From NCBI GenBank assembly GCA_036226585.1, contig CP108997.1:248001-312000 (forward strand): a stretch of 64,000 nucleotides of DNA, written 5' to 3'. The notes under the pieces were generated by a model. The model saw nothing but the letters and a program-made list of their open reading frames with translations. It ran no database searches and had not been told where the DNA came from. Numbering within the stretch: position 1 is the first letter of the stretch; every line of letters starts with the position of its first letter. Shown piece after piece: positions 1 through 11,700 of this stretch. Origin of the DNA: Streptomyces sp. NBC_00708 (GTDB lineage Bacteria > Actinomycetota > Actinomycetes > Streptomycetales > Streptomycetaceae). The position numbers were made by a program, and so were the translations under genes.

Positions 1-3000
1 GAAGCCGCGCAGCTTGACCTGGTCGTCGACGCGGGAGACGTAGAGGAGGCGTCCGTCCTGCGTCCATCGCACCAGGTCGCCGGTGCGGTACATGCGCCCG
101 CCCGTGCGGTCGAACGGGTCGGCGACGAAGCGGGACGCGGTGAGGGCGGCCCGGCCGTGGTAGCCGCGGGCGACGCCCTCGCCGGACACGTACAGCTCAC
201 CGGTGACACCGGGCGGGACGGGCGCCAGCCGCTCGTCGAGCACATGGATGCGGGTGCCGTCGACGGGGGTGCCGATGGGGACGCTGCGTTCGGGGGCGAG
301 CGGGCCGTCCGCGTGCTGGAAGGCGCTCATGGTGGCGCAGACGGTGGTCTCCGTCGGGCCGTAGGCGTTGACGAGGAAGCGGTCACCGGCCCAGGCGTGG
401 ACCAGGGCGGGCGGGCACGCCTCCCCGGCGAGGACCATGGTCAGGCCGGTGGGCAGGGAGCCCGGGGGCATCACGGCGAGGGCGGCGGGCGGGATCGTGA
501 GGTGGGTGACGCCCCGGTCGCGGACGAGGCCGGCCAGCGCGGGGCCGGGCAGCAGGGCGTCGCGTTCGTCGATCTCCAGGCAGGCGCCGGTGAGCAGCCC
601 CATGCACAGCTCCCAGAACGCGGCGTCGAAGCTGACCGACGCCATGTGCAGCACCCGGCTGCCCGGTCCGACGCGCAGCCGCTCGCTCTGTGTCCTGGCC
701 ATGGCCCGTACGCCCCGGTGGGTGACGACGACGCCCTTGGGACGGCCGGTGGAGCCGGAGGTGTAGATGACGTACGCCGGGTTGGCCGGCCGGACACGGG
801 CCCGGCGGGCCTCGGGGGTGCCGTCGCCCGCGTCGAGGTCGCCGACGCACAGGTGCGGCACCGCGTTCTCCGGGAGGCGGCGGTGGAGTGCCGGGGTGGT
901 GAGGAGCAGCCGGGGCCGCGCGTCGTCGAGCATGTACGACAGGCGCTGGGCGGGATAGTCCGGGTCGAGCGGCAGATAGGCGGCGCCCGCCTTGAGGACG
1001 GCGAGCAGGGCCACGACGAGCTCGTGGGTCCGGGGCAGGGCGACGGCCACCCGGTCCTCGGGGCCCACGCCCCGCTCGGTGAGGTGCCGGGCCAACGCGT
1101 CGGCCCGGGCGTCGAGTTCGCCGTAGGTGAGGGTGGTCCGGGCGTCGCGGACGGCCGGGGCGCCGGGGGTGCGCCGGGCCCACTCCTCGAAGAGTGCGGG
1201 AACCGTCGTGGCGGGCAGGGTGTCGGCGGGCCCGGTACCGAGGGCGATGAGGCGGCCGTGCTCGGCCGGGGTGAGCAGGTCGTACGTGTGCAGGGGGCGG
1301 TCCGGGTCGGCTGTGACGGCGCCGAGCAGCAGGACGAGCCGGTCGGCGAGGGCCTGGACGGTGCCCTCGTCGAAGAGTTCGGTGGCGTAGTCGACGGTGC
1401 CCCGCATGCCGTCGAGGGCGCCGGTGTCGTCGTAGACCTCGGTGAGGGCGAACGACAGGTCGAACTTGCTGACCTCGGCCTCGGCGGGCACGCCGGAGAC
1501 GGTGAGGCCGGGCAGGTCGACGGCGGCGGGCGCCTGGTTCTGGAGGACCAGCATGGTCTGGAAGAGCGGGTGGTGGCTCTGGGCACGTGCGGGGTTGAGG
1601 AGTTCGACCAGCCGTTCGAAGGGCACGTCCTGGTGGGCGTAGGCGGCGAGGTCGAATTCCCTGACCCGGCCGAGGAGTTCGCGGAACGTGGGGTCGCCGG
1701 ACAGGTCGGTGCGCAGCACGAGGGTGTTGACGAAGAAGCCGACGAGGCCGTTCGCCGCCTCGTCGGTGCGCCCGGCGACGGCGGTGCCGAGGGGGATGTC
1801 CTCGCCGCCTCCGTGCCGGGACAGGACGGTGGCCAGGGCGGCCTGGAGGACCATGAAGGCGCTGGAGCCGCAGGTGCGGGCGAGCTCCGTGACATGGCGG
1901 GCGGTGTCGCGGTCGACGGAGAAGCCGAGGGTGGCGCCGGTGTGCCGGGAGGTGGCGGGGCGCGGCCGGTCCCAGGGCAGCTCGATCGCCTCGGGGAGGC
2001 CGTCCAGCGCGTGTCTCCAGTGGCTGAGCTGCCGGCAGACGAGGCTGTCGGGGTCCCGCTCGTCGCCGAGCAGGTCGCGCTGCCACAGGGTGTGGTCCGC
2101 GTAGTCGACGGGCAGCGGCGCCCAGTTGGGCTCCTCGCCCCGGACGCGGGCCCGGTAGGCGGCGCCCAGGTCGTGGGCGAGGGGGGCCAGGGATGTGCCG
2201 TCGGCGGCGATGTGGTGGACGACGAGCACCAGGACGTGGGCGTCGGGCGCCAGGCGGAGCAGGGTCGCCCGCAGCGGCAGACTGCGCTCGATGTCGATGG
2301 CCTCGGCGGTGGCTGCCGCGACGCGGTCGCGCAGCTTGGCCTCCTCCACGCTCTCCATGGCGAACGGGATGACGACGTCGTCGGGCGCGGTGATGTGCTG
2401 GTACGGCCCGTCCTCTCCCTCGGGGAAGACGGTGCGCAGGGCGGTGTGCCGTGCGATGAGGTCGGCCACGGCGGTGCACAGGGCATCCGCGTCGAGCGGA
2501 CCGTCGATGCGTGCGGCGAGGGGGATGTTGTAGGTGGCGGAGGGGCCGTCGAGCCGGTGGAGGAACCACAGCCGCTGCTGGGCGTACGACAGCGGGAGCT
2601 CGGCGGGGCGCGGCTGCGGGACCAGGGCGGGGCGGGTGCCGCCCTCGGCGCCCTCCAGGGCGGTGGCGAGCGCGGCGACGGTGGGGTGTTCGAACAGGGT
2701 GCGGATGTCGGTCTCGGTGTGCAGGGCGGTACGGATGCGGCCGACGAGGCGGGTGGCGAGCAGGGAGTGGCCGCCCAGGGCGAAGAAGCTGTCGTCGGTG
2801 CCGACCCGGTCCACGCCGAGCACATCGGCGAACAGCCCGGCCAGGATCTCCTCCATGGCACTGCGCGGTGCCCGTCCGGCCACCGTGCGGGGGCCGGTGG
2901 GTGCGGGCAGGGCCGCCCGGTCGATCTTCCCGTTGGGCGTCAGCGGCAGGACGTCGAGCGGCTGGATGACGGCCGGCACCATGTAGGCGGGCAGCACCCG

Positions 3001-5781
3001 GCCGACGTGGGCGGCGAGCAGCCCGGGGTCCGGGTGCTCGCCGGGGGCGAGGACGACGTAGGCGGTGAGGGTGCGGTCGCCGGGCAGGTCCTCGCGTACG
3101 AGGACGCAGGCGGCGCGCACGGTCGGGTGGTCGCGCAGGACCGTTTCGATCTCGGCGGGTTCGATGCGGTGGCCGCGCAGTTTGATCTGCTGGTCGGCGC
3201 GGGCCACATAGCGCACGGTGCCGTCGGCGTCCCGGCGGACCAGGTCCCCGGTGCGGTACATACGGGCCCCGTTGCCGGCGAACGGGTCGGCGATGAAGCG
3301 GGTGGCGGTGAGCGCGGCCCGGCCCAGATAGCCGCGCGCGACGCCGGCGCCCGCGAGATACAGCTCCCCTTCGGCGCCGGGCGGCACGGGGCTCAGCGCC
3401 GCGTCCAGGACGTAGGCGCGCATGCCGTCGAGCGGGTGGCCGATGGGCGGCGCGCCCTCGGGTTGGTGGTCGGGGCGGACGTGGTGGGCGGTGGCGAAGG
3501 TGGTGGTCTCGGTGGGCCCGTACACGTGCAGGACGGTGGTCGCGGGGTGGGCGGCGGCGACGCGCTGCATGACGCCGGGGGCGGCGGCCTCGCCGCCGGC
3601 GGCGACCAGGCGCAGCTGCCCGAGGCAGCCGGGGTCGGTCTCCGCGAGAACGTTGAACAGGGCCGTCGTGAGGAAGGCTGCGGTGACGCCGTGCCGGGTG
3701 ACGACGTTGCGCAGGACGTCGGGCTGGAGCGGTCCTTCGGGGGCGACGACGACGCGTCCGCCGCGCAGGAGCGGCGTCCAGATCTCGAAGGTGGAGGCGT
3801 CGAAGACGTACGCGGAGTGCAGCAGGACGGCATCGGCCGCGCCGTTGTCCCAGCCGTGATGGGCCGCCAGCGCGGCGATGTCGGCGTGGGTGACGCCGAC
3901 GCCCTTGGGCAGGCCGGTCGATCCGGAGGTGAACATCACGTACGCGAGCCGGCTGCCGCCCGTCGTCTCCGGGAGCGGGCCCGGCTCGGCCGGTCCCCCG
4001 GCGAGGACGCGGCCCGCCGCGTCGACGGTCAGCACGGCGGTCTCCGGCCCGGTCTGGCGGACCCACGGGAGGGTGGCGGTCGTCTCGTCGACGACGAGGA
4101 CGCGCAGGGGCACGACCTCGGTGACCCGGTTGAGGCGTTCGGTGGGCCAGCGTGCGTCCAGGGGTACGTAGGCTCCGCCCGCGCGCAGGGCGGCCAGTGA
4201 GGCGGTGACGGTGGCCGCCGAGCGGGCCACGAGGATGCCGACGCCTTCCTCCGGACCGGTCCCGAGACCGGTCAGCGCGGTGGCGAGCCGGTCCGCGAGA
4301 CCGTTGAGCTGCTGGTACGTGAGCGGCTCGCCCGCCCCCGAGACGGCCACCTCGTCCGGGTGCCGGGCGGCCCGCTCGGCGACGGCCCGCGGAACGCTCA
4401 GGGTCGTGGTGCCCTCGGGGAGGGGGACGCCGGTCCCCCGGGCGATCAGCTCCTCGCGTTCGCCGTCGAGAAGGAAGGGCGCGGTGTCGGCGCGCCGGCC
4501 GAGGTCCTGCGCCAGGGACGTCAGCAGCTGCCGCATCCGGGAGACGGTCTCGGCGACCTTCTGCCGGTCGAGGACGGCCGCCCGGTAGCCGAAGGTGATC
4601 CTCAGAGTGTCCCCGGGGGCGACGGTGAGGGTGAGCGGGTAGTGGGCGGCGTCGGTGCCGCTGAATCCGGTGACGGCGAGGCCGGGCAGTCCGCTTTGGG
4701 CGGTGCGCAGGGCCTCCGCGTCCATCGGGTAGTTCTCGAACACGACCAGCGTGTCGAAGAGTTCGTCCAGGCCGGTGACGCCCCGGATGTCGCTGAGGCC
4801 CACGTGCTGGCTGCCGAGGAGCCGCCCCTGTTCGGCCTGGAGCCGGGTCAGGAGCTCGGCCAGGGTCTCGCCGGGTGCGGGACCGATCCGTACGGGCACG
4901 GTGTTGATGAAGAGGCCGACCATGGACTCGACGCCGGGGATCTCCGGCGGGCGCCCGGACACGGTGGTGCCGAACACCACGTCGTCGCGGCCGGTGAGGT
5001 GGCCGAGCAGCAGGCCCCAGGCGCCCTGGACCAGGGTGTTCAGGGTGAGGCGGTGGGCGCGGGCCGTCTCGCGCAGCCGGTCCGTCGTGGCCGCGTCCAG
5101 GTCGAGCACCAGGGTCTCGGGGAGTTCGGCGGCGCCGTCCGGGCCGTCCTCGGCGAGGAGGGTCGGCGTCTCGATGCCGGCCAGGGCGGCGGACCAGGCG
5201 CCGAGTGCGGCGTCGCGGTCCTGCTGGGAGAGCCACACCAGGTAGGCGCGGTACGGGGTGACGCGCGGCAGGGCGCTGTCGTCGCCGCCGGCCGCGTACA
5301 GCTCGAACAGCTCCCGTACGAGCAGCGGCAGCGACCAGCCGTCGAACAGGATGTGGTGGCTCGTCATGACCAGCCGGTGCCGGTCGGGCGCGGTGCGTAC
5401 GAGGGTGAACCGCATCAGGGGCGGGGTGGCCAGGTCGAAGCGGCGGGTGCGGTCGGCGGCGAGGAAGGCGGTGAGCCGGTCCGGCACCTCGTCCGCGCCG
5501 GTGAGGTCCAGTTCCTCCAGGGGTACGGGGACCTCGGCCGCGACCGCCTGCACGGGCTCGTCCAGCTCCTCGTGGAGGAAGCCGACGCGCAGGTTGGCGT
5601 GGCGGCGCAGCAGGCCGGCGATGGCGGCGCGCAGCGTGGGGACGTCGACGGGGCCTTCGAGGTCGAAGACGAACTGCGCGGTGTAGACGTCCACGGCGTG
5701 CGAGTCGTAGAGGGCGTGGAAGTACATCCCGGCCTGCAGCGGCGTCAGGGGGAGTACGTCCTCCAGTTGGAACCCGTTCAC
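1..5781 (-). CDS. Nonribosomal peptide synthetase, second subunit (5' part; truncated by window edge)
   Basis: Multimodular peptide synthetase extending the chain made by the NRPS encoded just upstream. About 1927 residues are visible: condensation domain (HHILFDG near residue 145), adenylation domain ([10 protein letters not shown] near 622), carrier domain (LGGHSLL near 1000), condensation domain (HHIAADG near 1190), and a second adenylation domain (from about 1530) cut at its VKLRGF motif by position 1. The GTG start overlaps the upstream stop as GTGA, implying translational coupling. The first C domain begins with [15 protein letters not shown], as expected for a domain receiving a D-residue chain from an epimerase-ended partner. 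Pocket residues read by eye against GrsA are D-A-F-F-V-A-V-T-F for the first A domain and D-A-W-T-V-A-A-V-C for the second; the latter resembles phenylalanine codes. The 3' end and any thioesterase lie outside the window. Confidence 0.93.
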   Translation of the reverse strand, partial: MNGFQLEDVLPLTPLQAGMYFHALYDSHAVDVYTAQFVFDLEGPVDVPTLRAAIAGLLRRHANLRVGFLHEELDEPVQAVAAEVPVPLEELDLTGADEVPDRLTAFLAADRTRRFDLATPPLMRFTLVRTAPDRHRLVMTSHHILFDGWSLPLLVRELFELYAAGGDDSALPRVTPYRAYLVWLSQQDRDAALGAWSAALAGIETPTLLAEDGPDGAAELPETLVLDLDAATTDRLRETARAHRLTLNTLVQGAWGLLLGHLTGRDDVVFGTTVSGRPPEIPGVESMVGLFINTVPVRIGPAPGETLAELLTRLQAEQGRLLGSQHVGLSDIRGVTGLDELFDTLVVFENYPMDAEALRTAQSGLPGLAVTGFSGTDAAHYPLTLTVAPGDTLRITFGYRAAVLDRQKVAETVSRMRQLLTSLAQDLGRRADTAPFLLDGEREELIARGTGVPLPEGTTTLSVPRAVAERAARHPDEVAVSGAGEPLTYQQLNGLADRLATALTGLGTGPEEGVGILVARSAATVTASLAALRAGGAYVPLDARWPTERLNRVTEVVPLRVLVVDETTATLPWVRQTGPETAVLTVDAAGRVLAGGPAEPGPLPETTGGSRLAYVMFTSGSTGLPKGVGVTHADIAALAAHHGWDNGAADAVLLHSAYVFDASTFEIWTPLLRGGRVVVAPEGPLQPDVLRNVVTRHGVTAAFLTTALFNVLAETDPGCLGQLRLVAAGGEAAAPGVMQRVAAAHPATTVLHVYGPTETTTFATAHHVRPDHQPEGAPPIGHPLDGMRAYVLDAALSPVPPGAEGELYLAGAGVARGYLGRAALTATRFIADPFAGNGARMYRTGDLVRRDADGTVRYVARADQQIKLRGHRIEPAEIETVLRDHPTVRAACVLVREDLPGDRTLTAYVVLAPGEHPDPGLLAAHVGRVLPAYMVPAVIQPLDVLPLTPNGKIDRAALPAPTGPRTVAGRAPRSAMEEILAGLFADVLGVDRVGTDDSFFALGGHSLLATRLVGRIRTALHTETDIRTLFEHPTVAALATALEGAEGGTRPALVPQPRPAELPLSYAQQRLWFLHRLDGPSATYNIPLAARIDGPLDADALCTAVADLIARHTALRTVFPEGEDGPYQHITAPDDVVIPFAMESVEEAKLRDRVAAATAEAIDIERSLPLRATLLRLAPDAHVLVLVVHHIAADGTSLAPLAHDLGAAYRARVRGEEPNWAPLPVDYADHTLWQRDLLGDERDPDSLVCRQLSHWRHALDGLPEAIELPWDRPRPATSRHTGATLGFSVDRDTARHVTELARTCGSSAFMVLQAALATVLSRHGGGEDIPLGTAVAGRTDEAANGLVGFFVNTLVLRTDLSGDPTFRELLGRVREFDLAAYAHQDVPFERLVELLNPARAQSHHPLFQTMLVLQNQAPAAVDLPGLTVSGVPAEAEVSKFDLSFALTEVYDDTGALDGMRGTVDYATELFDEGTVQALADRLVLLLGAVTADPDRPLHTYDLLTPAEHGRLIALGTGPADTLPATTVPALFEEWARRTPGAPAVRDARTTLTYGELDARADALARHLTERGVGPEDRVAVALPRTHELVVALLAVLKAGAAYLPLDPDYPAQRLSYMLDDARPRLLLTTPALHRRLPENAVPHLCVGDLDAGDGTPEARRARVRPANPAYVIYTSGSTGRPKGVVVTHRGVRAMARTQSERLRVGPGSRVLHMASVSFDAAFWELCMGLLTGACLEIDERDALLPGPALAGLVRDRGVTHLTIPPAALAVMPPGSLPTGLTMVLAGEACPPALVHAWAGDRFLVNAYGPTETTVCATMSAFQHADGPLAPERSVPIGTPVDGTRIHVLDERLAPVPPGVTGELYVSGEGVARGYHGRAALTASRFVADPFDRTGGRMYRTGDLVRWTQDGRLLYVSRVDDQVKLRGF

Positions 5782-8700
5782 TTGCGTCCACCCCACTTGT
5801 TCTGCAGTCGGTCGATCTGGGCCTGGTTGAGCGAGACCAGGGGAAGGTCGGACGGCGTGTAGCCGCCTGCTCCGGGTTGTCCGGTGTGTTCCGCGAGGGC
5901 GCGCAGCGCACGGTTGAACGCCTCGGCGAGTGCGCCCACGTCCTCCTCCTTGAGCAGGTCGCTGGGCCAGGTCCAGCGGGCCACCAGGCGGGGGCCGTCG
6001 GGCAGGTCCTCGGTGTGCGCGTTGATGTCGAGGACGTGGTGCACGGCCATGCCGGGGTCCTGGCTGCGCGGCCCGCCGGCGTCGAGCAGGACCTCCCAGT
6101 CGCCCGCGGCCGCCTGACCGGGGGCGGCGTACCGTCCCAGGTAGTTGAAGCCGATCTGGGGTGCGGGGGCGGCGAGCCGGGGGCCGGTCGCGGGGTTGAG
6201 GTGGCGCAGCATGCCGTGGCCGACGCCGTGGTCGGGGACGGTACGCAGCTGTTCCTTGACGCGCTTCACTGCACGTTCAACGAGCGCGGCGTCGATGCGT
6301 GCCGGGTCGCGGACGTCGAGCGGTCCCGGGTCGAGCCGGACCGGGTGGAGGCTGGTGAACCAGCCGACCGTGCGGGACAGGTCGATGTGGTCGGCGAGCT
6401 GTTCCCGGCCGTGGCTCTCCAGGTCGAGCAGGACAGCCGTGTCCGGGTCGAGGCCGCGGGTGCGGCGGCCCCGCCGGGCGTTGACCGCGAGGGCGAGGGC
6501 GGTGAGCAGGATGTCGTCGACTCCGGCGTGGAAGGCACCCGGGACGGTGGAGAGCAGGGGTTTCGTCCAGGTGGCGGGCAGCTGGGTGGTGAGGGTGCGG
6601 GTGCCGTCGGCGGTGTCCAGGAACGGGTCGAGCGGCCGGTACCCGAGCTGGGGGTCCGGTGTCCGCAGCACCTCTTCCCACAGGGGCAGTTCGCTCAGGC
6701 GCGCGGGTGCGTGGGCCTGCTCGGCCAGGAGCTGGGACCAGCGCCGGTACGAGGTGGTCGCGGCGGGCAGCGCGGGTGCCGCGCCGGCCGGCCCGGTGGC
6801 CGCCCGCCAGGCGTGGGCGAGATCCTCGGCGAGGATGCGCCAGGAGACCGCGTCGACGGACAGGTGGTGCACGACCAGGAGCAGCCGTCCGCGTGCGCCG
6901 GGGCCCGCGTCGCCCCAGACGGCCTCGAAGACGGCCCCGGCGGAGGGCCGCAGGCGCCTGCGGGCGCGTTCGCCCGCTTCGGTGAGGGCGGCGCGGGCGG
7001 CGTCGGCGTCGAGTCCGGTGAGATCGACACGGGTGAAGCGGCGCCCGGCCGTGACGGCGCCGGGCGGCAGGGCTTCGAGTACGGGGTCGCCCCCGGCGGT
7101 GCGGGTGACCCGCAGGCGGAGCATGTCGTGGTGGTCGGCGAGGAGCTGGAGGGCGGCGACGAGGGTGTCCTCGGTGGCCCCGGCGGGGGTGCTGAGCACG
7201 CCGGACTGGTTGTAGCCGTCGATGGTGCCGGGTCGTTCCAGGAGCCAGGCGGCGATGGGGGTGGGCGCCATCTCGCCGGTGCCCTGGCCGGCCGGTTCGC
7301 TCGTGCTGTCGTCGAGTGGTGCGGCGACGGCGGCGATGGCTTCCGGGGTGCGGTGGACGAAGATGTCGCGCGGTGTGACGCCGAGTCCGGCTTCCCGGAC
7401 ACGGCTGACGAGCTGAATGGACAGGATGCTGTCGCCGCCGAGCGCGAAGAAGTCGTCGTCGGTGCGGACGGCGGGGGCGCGCAGCACGGAGGCGAACGCC
7501 TCGCTCAGGACGCGTTCGGCCGCGGTGCGCGGCTCCCGGCCGGGGCGGCCGGCGGCGGGGCGCGCCGGCTCCGGGAGGGCGGCCCGGTCCGTCTTCCCGT
7601 TCGGCAGGAGCGGCAGGGCGTCCAGGGCCACGAAGGCGGCGGGCACCATGTACGGCGGCAGGGCCGTGGCGAGCCGGGTGCGCAGTTCGCCTTCGGCGAG
7701 GGGTGCGGCACCCACGGTGTACGCGACCAGGCGTCGTTCGCCGGGCCGGTCCTCGCGGACGAGGGCGCAGGCGGCGGTGACGCCGTCGAGGGCGGTGAGC
7801 GCGGCCTCGATCTCGCCGAGTTCGACGCGGAAGCCGTTCAGCTTGACCTGGTCGTCGGCGCGCGAGACGTAGTGCAGCAGCCCGTTCGTGTCCCGGCGGA
7901 CGAGGTCGCCCGTGCGGTACATCCGGCTGCCGGCCGGGCCGAAGGGGTCGGCGACGAAGCGGGTGGCGGTCAGGCCGGGGCGGCCGAGGTAGCCCCGCGC
8001 GAGTCCGTCGCCGGCGATGTGGAGTTCTCCGGTCACGCCCACGGGCACGGGCTGGAGCGCGGTGTCCAGGACGTAGGCGCGGGTGTTGTCGACGGAGTGG
8101 CCGAGCGGGATGCCGCCCTCCTCCGCCGTTTCGCCGGCGCGGATGTGGTGGGCGGTGGCGTCGATCGCCGTCTCGGTCGGGCCGTAGAGGTTGTGCACCT
8201 CGGCCGTCCAGGTACGCCGGGTCCGCGACGCCAGGGCCCCGGTCAGGGGCTCGCCGCCGCACGCGACGGCGCGCAGCGCCGGGGGCGCCGCCTCGGGGCC
8301 GGTCTCGGTGAGCAGCAGAGCGAGGTGGGAGGGCACGAACTGGGCGATGGTCACGCCCTCGTCGCGCATCCGGGCCAGCAGGCCCGCCGGGTCGTGGTTG
8401 AGGGCGGGCGGCACGGGGCAGGTGGCGCCGCCGTGCAGCAGGGGCAGCCAGGTCTCCCACACGGAGGCGTCGAAGCTCGGCGAGGTGCGGGCGAGGACCC
8501 GGTCGTCGTCGGTGAGGCCGAAGTGGCGGGCCATCCAGGCCATGTGGTTGGTGAGCGCGCCGTGGGTGACGACGACGCCCTTGGGCCGGCCGGTGGAGCC
8601 GGAGGTGTAGATGACGTACGCGGCGTCGTCCGGGCCCGGCGAGGCGGCCGGCGGCACCCCGCGTCCGGCCGGCCAGGCGCTCCGGTCGCCGAGCGCGAGA

Positions 8701-11700
8701 AGGGGCACGGTCGTGAACCGGGCGGCGCGCGCCGGGTCGTGGACCAGGAACAGGGCCGGGCGGGCGTCCTCCAGCATGTGGGCGACGCGTGCCTCGGGGT
8801 AGTCCAGGTCGACGGGCAGGCAGGCCGCCCCCGCCTTGGCCACCGCGAGCATCGCGACGACCCGGTCGGCGGTGCCTTCGGCGGCCAGGGCCACGAGGTC
8901 ACCCCGTCCGACGCCCCGGTCGTGCAGGTGGCGGGCCAGGCTGTCGGAGAGGGCGTCGAGTTCGGCGAAGGTGAGCCGCTGGGCGCCGGCCCGGACGGCG
9001 GTCCGCCCGGGGGTACGGGCCACCTGGGCGCGGAACGCCTCGGGCGCCGTGCGCGCGGGCACCGGCCGCACGGGTCCCGGGGCGGCCCGGTCCAGCTCGG
9101 CACGCTCGGCCGCGTCCAGGAACGCCGCGGTGCGGACGCGCCCGTCGGGGTCGGCGGCGAGCGAGGCGAGCAGGCGCGTCAGGCGCGCGGCCAGGGCGTG
9201 CGCGGTGGCGGGGTCGAACAGGTCGGTGGAGAACTCCAGGTTTCCGTCGAGCCCGGTGGGCCGGCCCGCGTCGTCGCGGGTCTCGGTGAAGGTGAACGTG
9301 AGGTCGAACTTGCTGATGCCGGTCCGCACGGGCTGTTCGGTCACGGTGAGACCGTCCAGGCCGAGCGCGGTGTCCGCCTGGTTCTGGAGGACGATCATGG
9401 TCTGGAAGAGCGGGTGGTGGTCCTGGGCGCGGCTCGGGGCGAGGGCGTCCACCAGCCGTTCGAACGGCAGGTCCTGGTGGGCGTAGGCGGTGAGGTCGAA
9501 CGTCCGGACCCGGTCGAGGACTTCGGTGAAGGTGGGGTCGCCCGTCAGGTCGGTGCGCAGGACGAGGGTGTTGACGAAGAAGCCCACCAGGTCGTCGAGC
9601 GCTTTGTCGGTGCGTCCGGCGACGGCGGTGCCGAGGGGGATGTCCTCGCCGGCCCCGTGCCGGGAGAGCAGGACGGACAGGGCCGCCTGGAGCACCATGA
9701 ACAGGCTGCATCCCCGGGCGCGGGCCAGCTCGGCGAGCGCCCGGTGGGTGTCCGCGTCGACGGGGAACGCGAAGGCGTCGCCCCGGTACGTCAGGACGGC
9801 GGGGCGCGGCCGGTCCAGGGGCAGGGCGAGCAGACCGGGGGCGTCGGCCAGGGCGGTGCGCCAGCACTCCAGCTGGCGGGCGGCCCTGCTGTCCGCGTCG
9901 TCCTCGTCGCCCAGGAGGGCGCGCTGCCAGAGGGTGTAGTCGGCGTACTGGACGCGGAGTTCCGGCCAGTCGGGCGCCTCGCCCCGGCTGCGGCGGTGGT
10001 AGGCGTCGCCTAGGCCGCGGGCCAGCGGGGCGAGCGACCAGCCGTCGCCCGCGATGTGGTGGACGAGGAGCACCAGGACGTGGGTCTCGGCGCCGATCCT
10101 CAGCAGCCGGGCCCGCACCGGCAGGTCGCCGGTGACGTCGAAGGCGTGCGCCACCTCGGCGGCCAGCGCCGCATCCAGGCCGTCCGGGCGGGTGTCCCGG
10201 GGCGTCAGGTCCAGATCGGCGTGGTCGGCACCGAGGACGAGCTGCCGCGGCACTCCCCCGGTTTCCGGGAAGACGGTGCGCAGGCTCTCGTGCCGTTCCA
10301 CGACGTCCACGAGGGCGCTCTCCAAGGCCTGCGCGTCGAGCGGTCCTTCCAGGCGCAGCACCAGCGGCACGTTGTACGTGGGGCTGGGCCCCTCGAACCG
10401 GTTGAGGAACCACAGGCGCTGCTGGGCGTAGGACAGTGGCAGCGGGTCGGGCCGGTGCGGGGCGCGCTCCAGCGGCAGGGCGGCGGCTTCGGCACCGTCG
10501 AGGGCGGCGGCGAGCGCGGCGGGCGTGGGGTGCTCGAAGACCGCCTTGACCTGGACCTCCACGGCGAGCGCGGTCCGGATGCGGGCGACGAGCCGGGTGG
10601 CCAGCAGGGAGTGGCCGCCGAGGGCGAAGAAGTCGTCGTCGGCGCCCACGGCCGGGAGGCCGAGGACATCGGCGACGAGCCCGCGGACGATCTCCTCGCG
10701 CGCGGTGCGGGGGGCGCGCCCGCGTGGTGCGGCGTGCTGTTCGGGCGCGGGCAGGGCGCGCCGGTCCACCTTGCCGTTGACGGTCAGCGGCAGCGCGTCG
10801 ATCAGGACGAACGCCGAGGGCACCATGTACGCGGGCAGGGACCGCCCCACGGCCCCGGCGAGGTCGGCCGGGTCGGGGCGGACGGCCCCGGCGGGCACCA
10901 CGTAGGCGACGAGCCGCCGGTCCCCCGGCACGTCCTCGCGTACGACGGTGAAGGAGTCGGCGACGCCCTCGCAGCAGGCGAGGACGGACTCGATCTCGCC
11001 GGGTTCGATGCGGTAGCCGCGCAGCTTCACCTGGCTGTCGGCGCGCGATACGTAGGCGATGTGCCCGTCGGGCGTCCACTTCACGAGGTCGCCGGTGCGG
11101 TACATGCGCCCGCCGTCCGCGTCGAAGGGGTCGGCCACGAACCGGGTGGCGGTCAGGGCGGGCAGGCCGGTGTACCCCCGGGCGACGCCGCGCCCCGCGA
11201 GATACAGCTCGCCCGTGACGCCCGCGGGGACCGGGCCCAGCGAGCCGTCGAGCACGTACAGCCGCATGCCGTCCAGGGGCCGGCCGATGGGCGGCGGGCC
11301 CGCCGGAAGGTCGGCGGCCACGTCGTAGCGGGTGGCGAAGGTGGTCGTCTCGGTCGGGCCGTACACATGCAGGACGCGCACGCCGGGCGCGGCGCCGGCG
11401 ACCCGCTGCATGGCGTCCGGCGAGGCGAGTTCGCCGCCGGCGCAGACGAGCCGGAGGCCGGCGAAGGCGCCGGGATCGGTGTCCGCGATCACGTTGAGCA
11501 GGGCGGTCGTCAGGAAGACGGCCGTCACGCCCTGTTCGCGGACGGCGTCGCGCAGGGTGCGGGCCTCCAGGACGCCGTCGGGTGCGACGACGACCGTGCC
11601 GCCGCGCAGGAGCGGCGCCCAGATCTCGAAGGTGGACGCGTCGAAGACATAGGCCGAGTGCATCAGGACCGCGCCGGCCGCGCCGCCCTGCCAGGCCGCG

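Noticed and set aside
157-4200. Very long plus-strand open frame antisense to the second NRPS gene
   Set aside because: Its product is a featureless Gly/Val/Arg/Asp-rich chain with no motif, and the codon bias fits the opposite strand. High-GC DNA produces such frames by chance.
383-5911. Long minus-strand Arg/Pro-rich frame overlapping the second NRPS gene
   Set aside because: Out of frame with clear C, A and T domains. The true frame runs open to the window edge.
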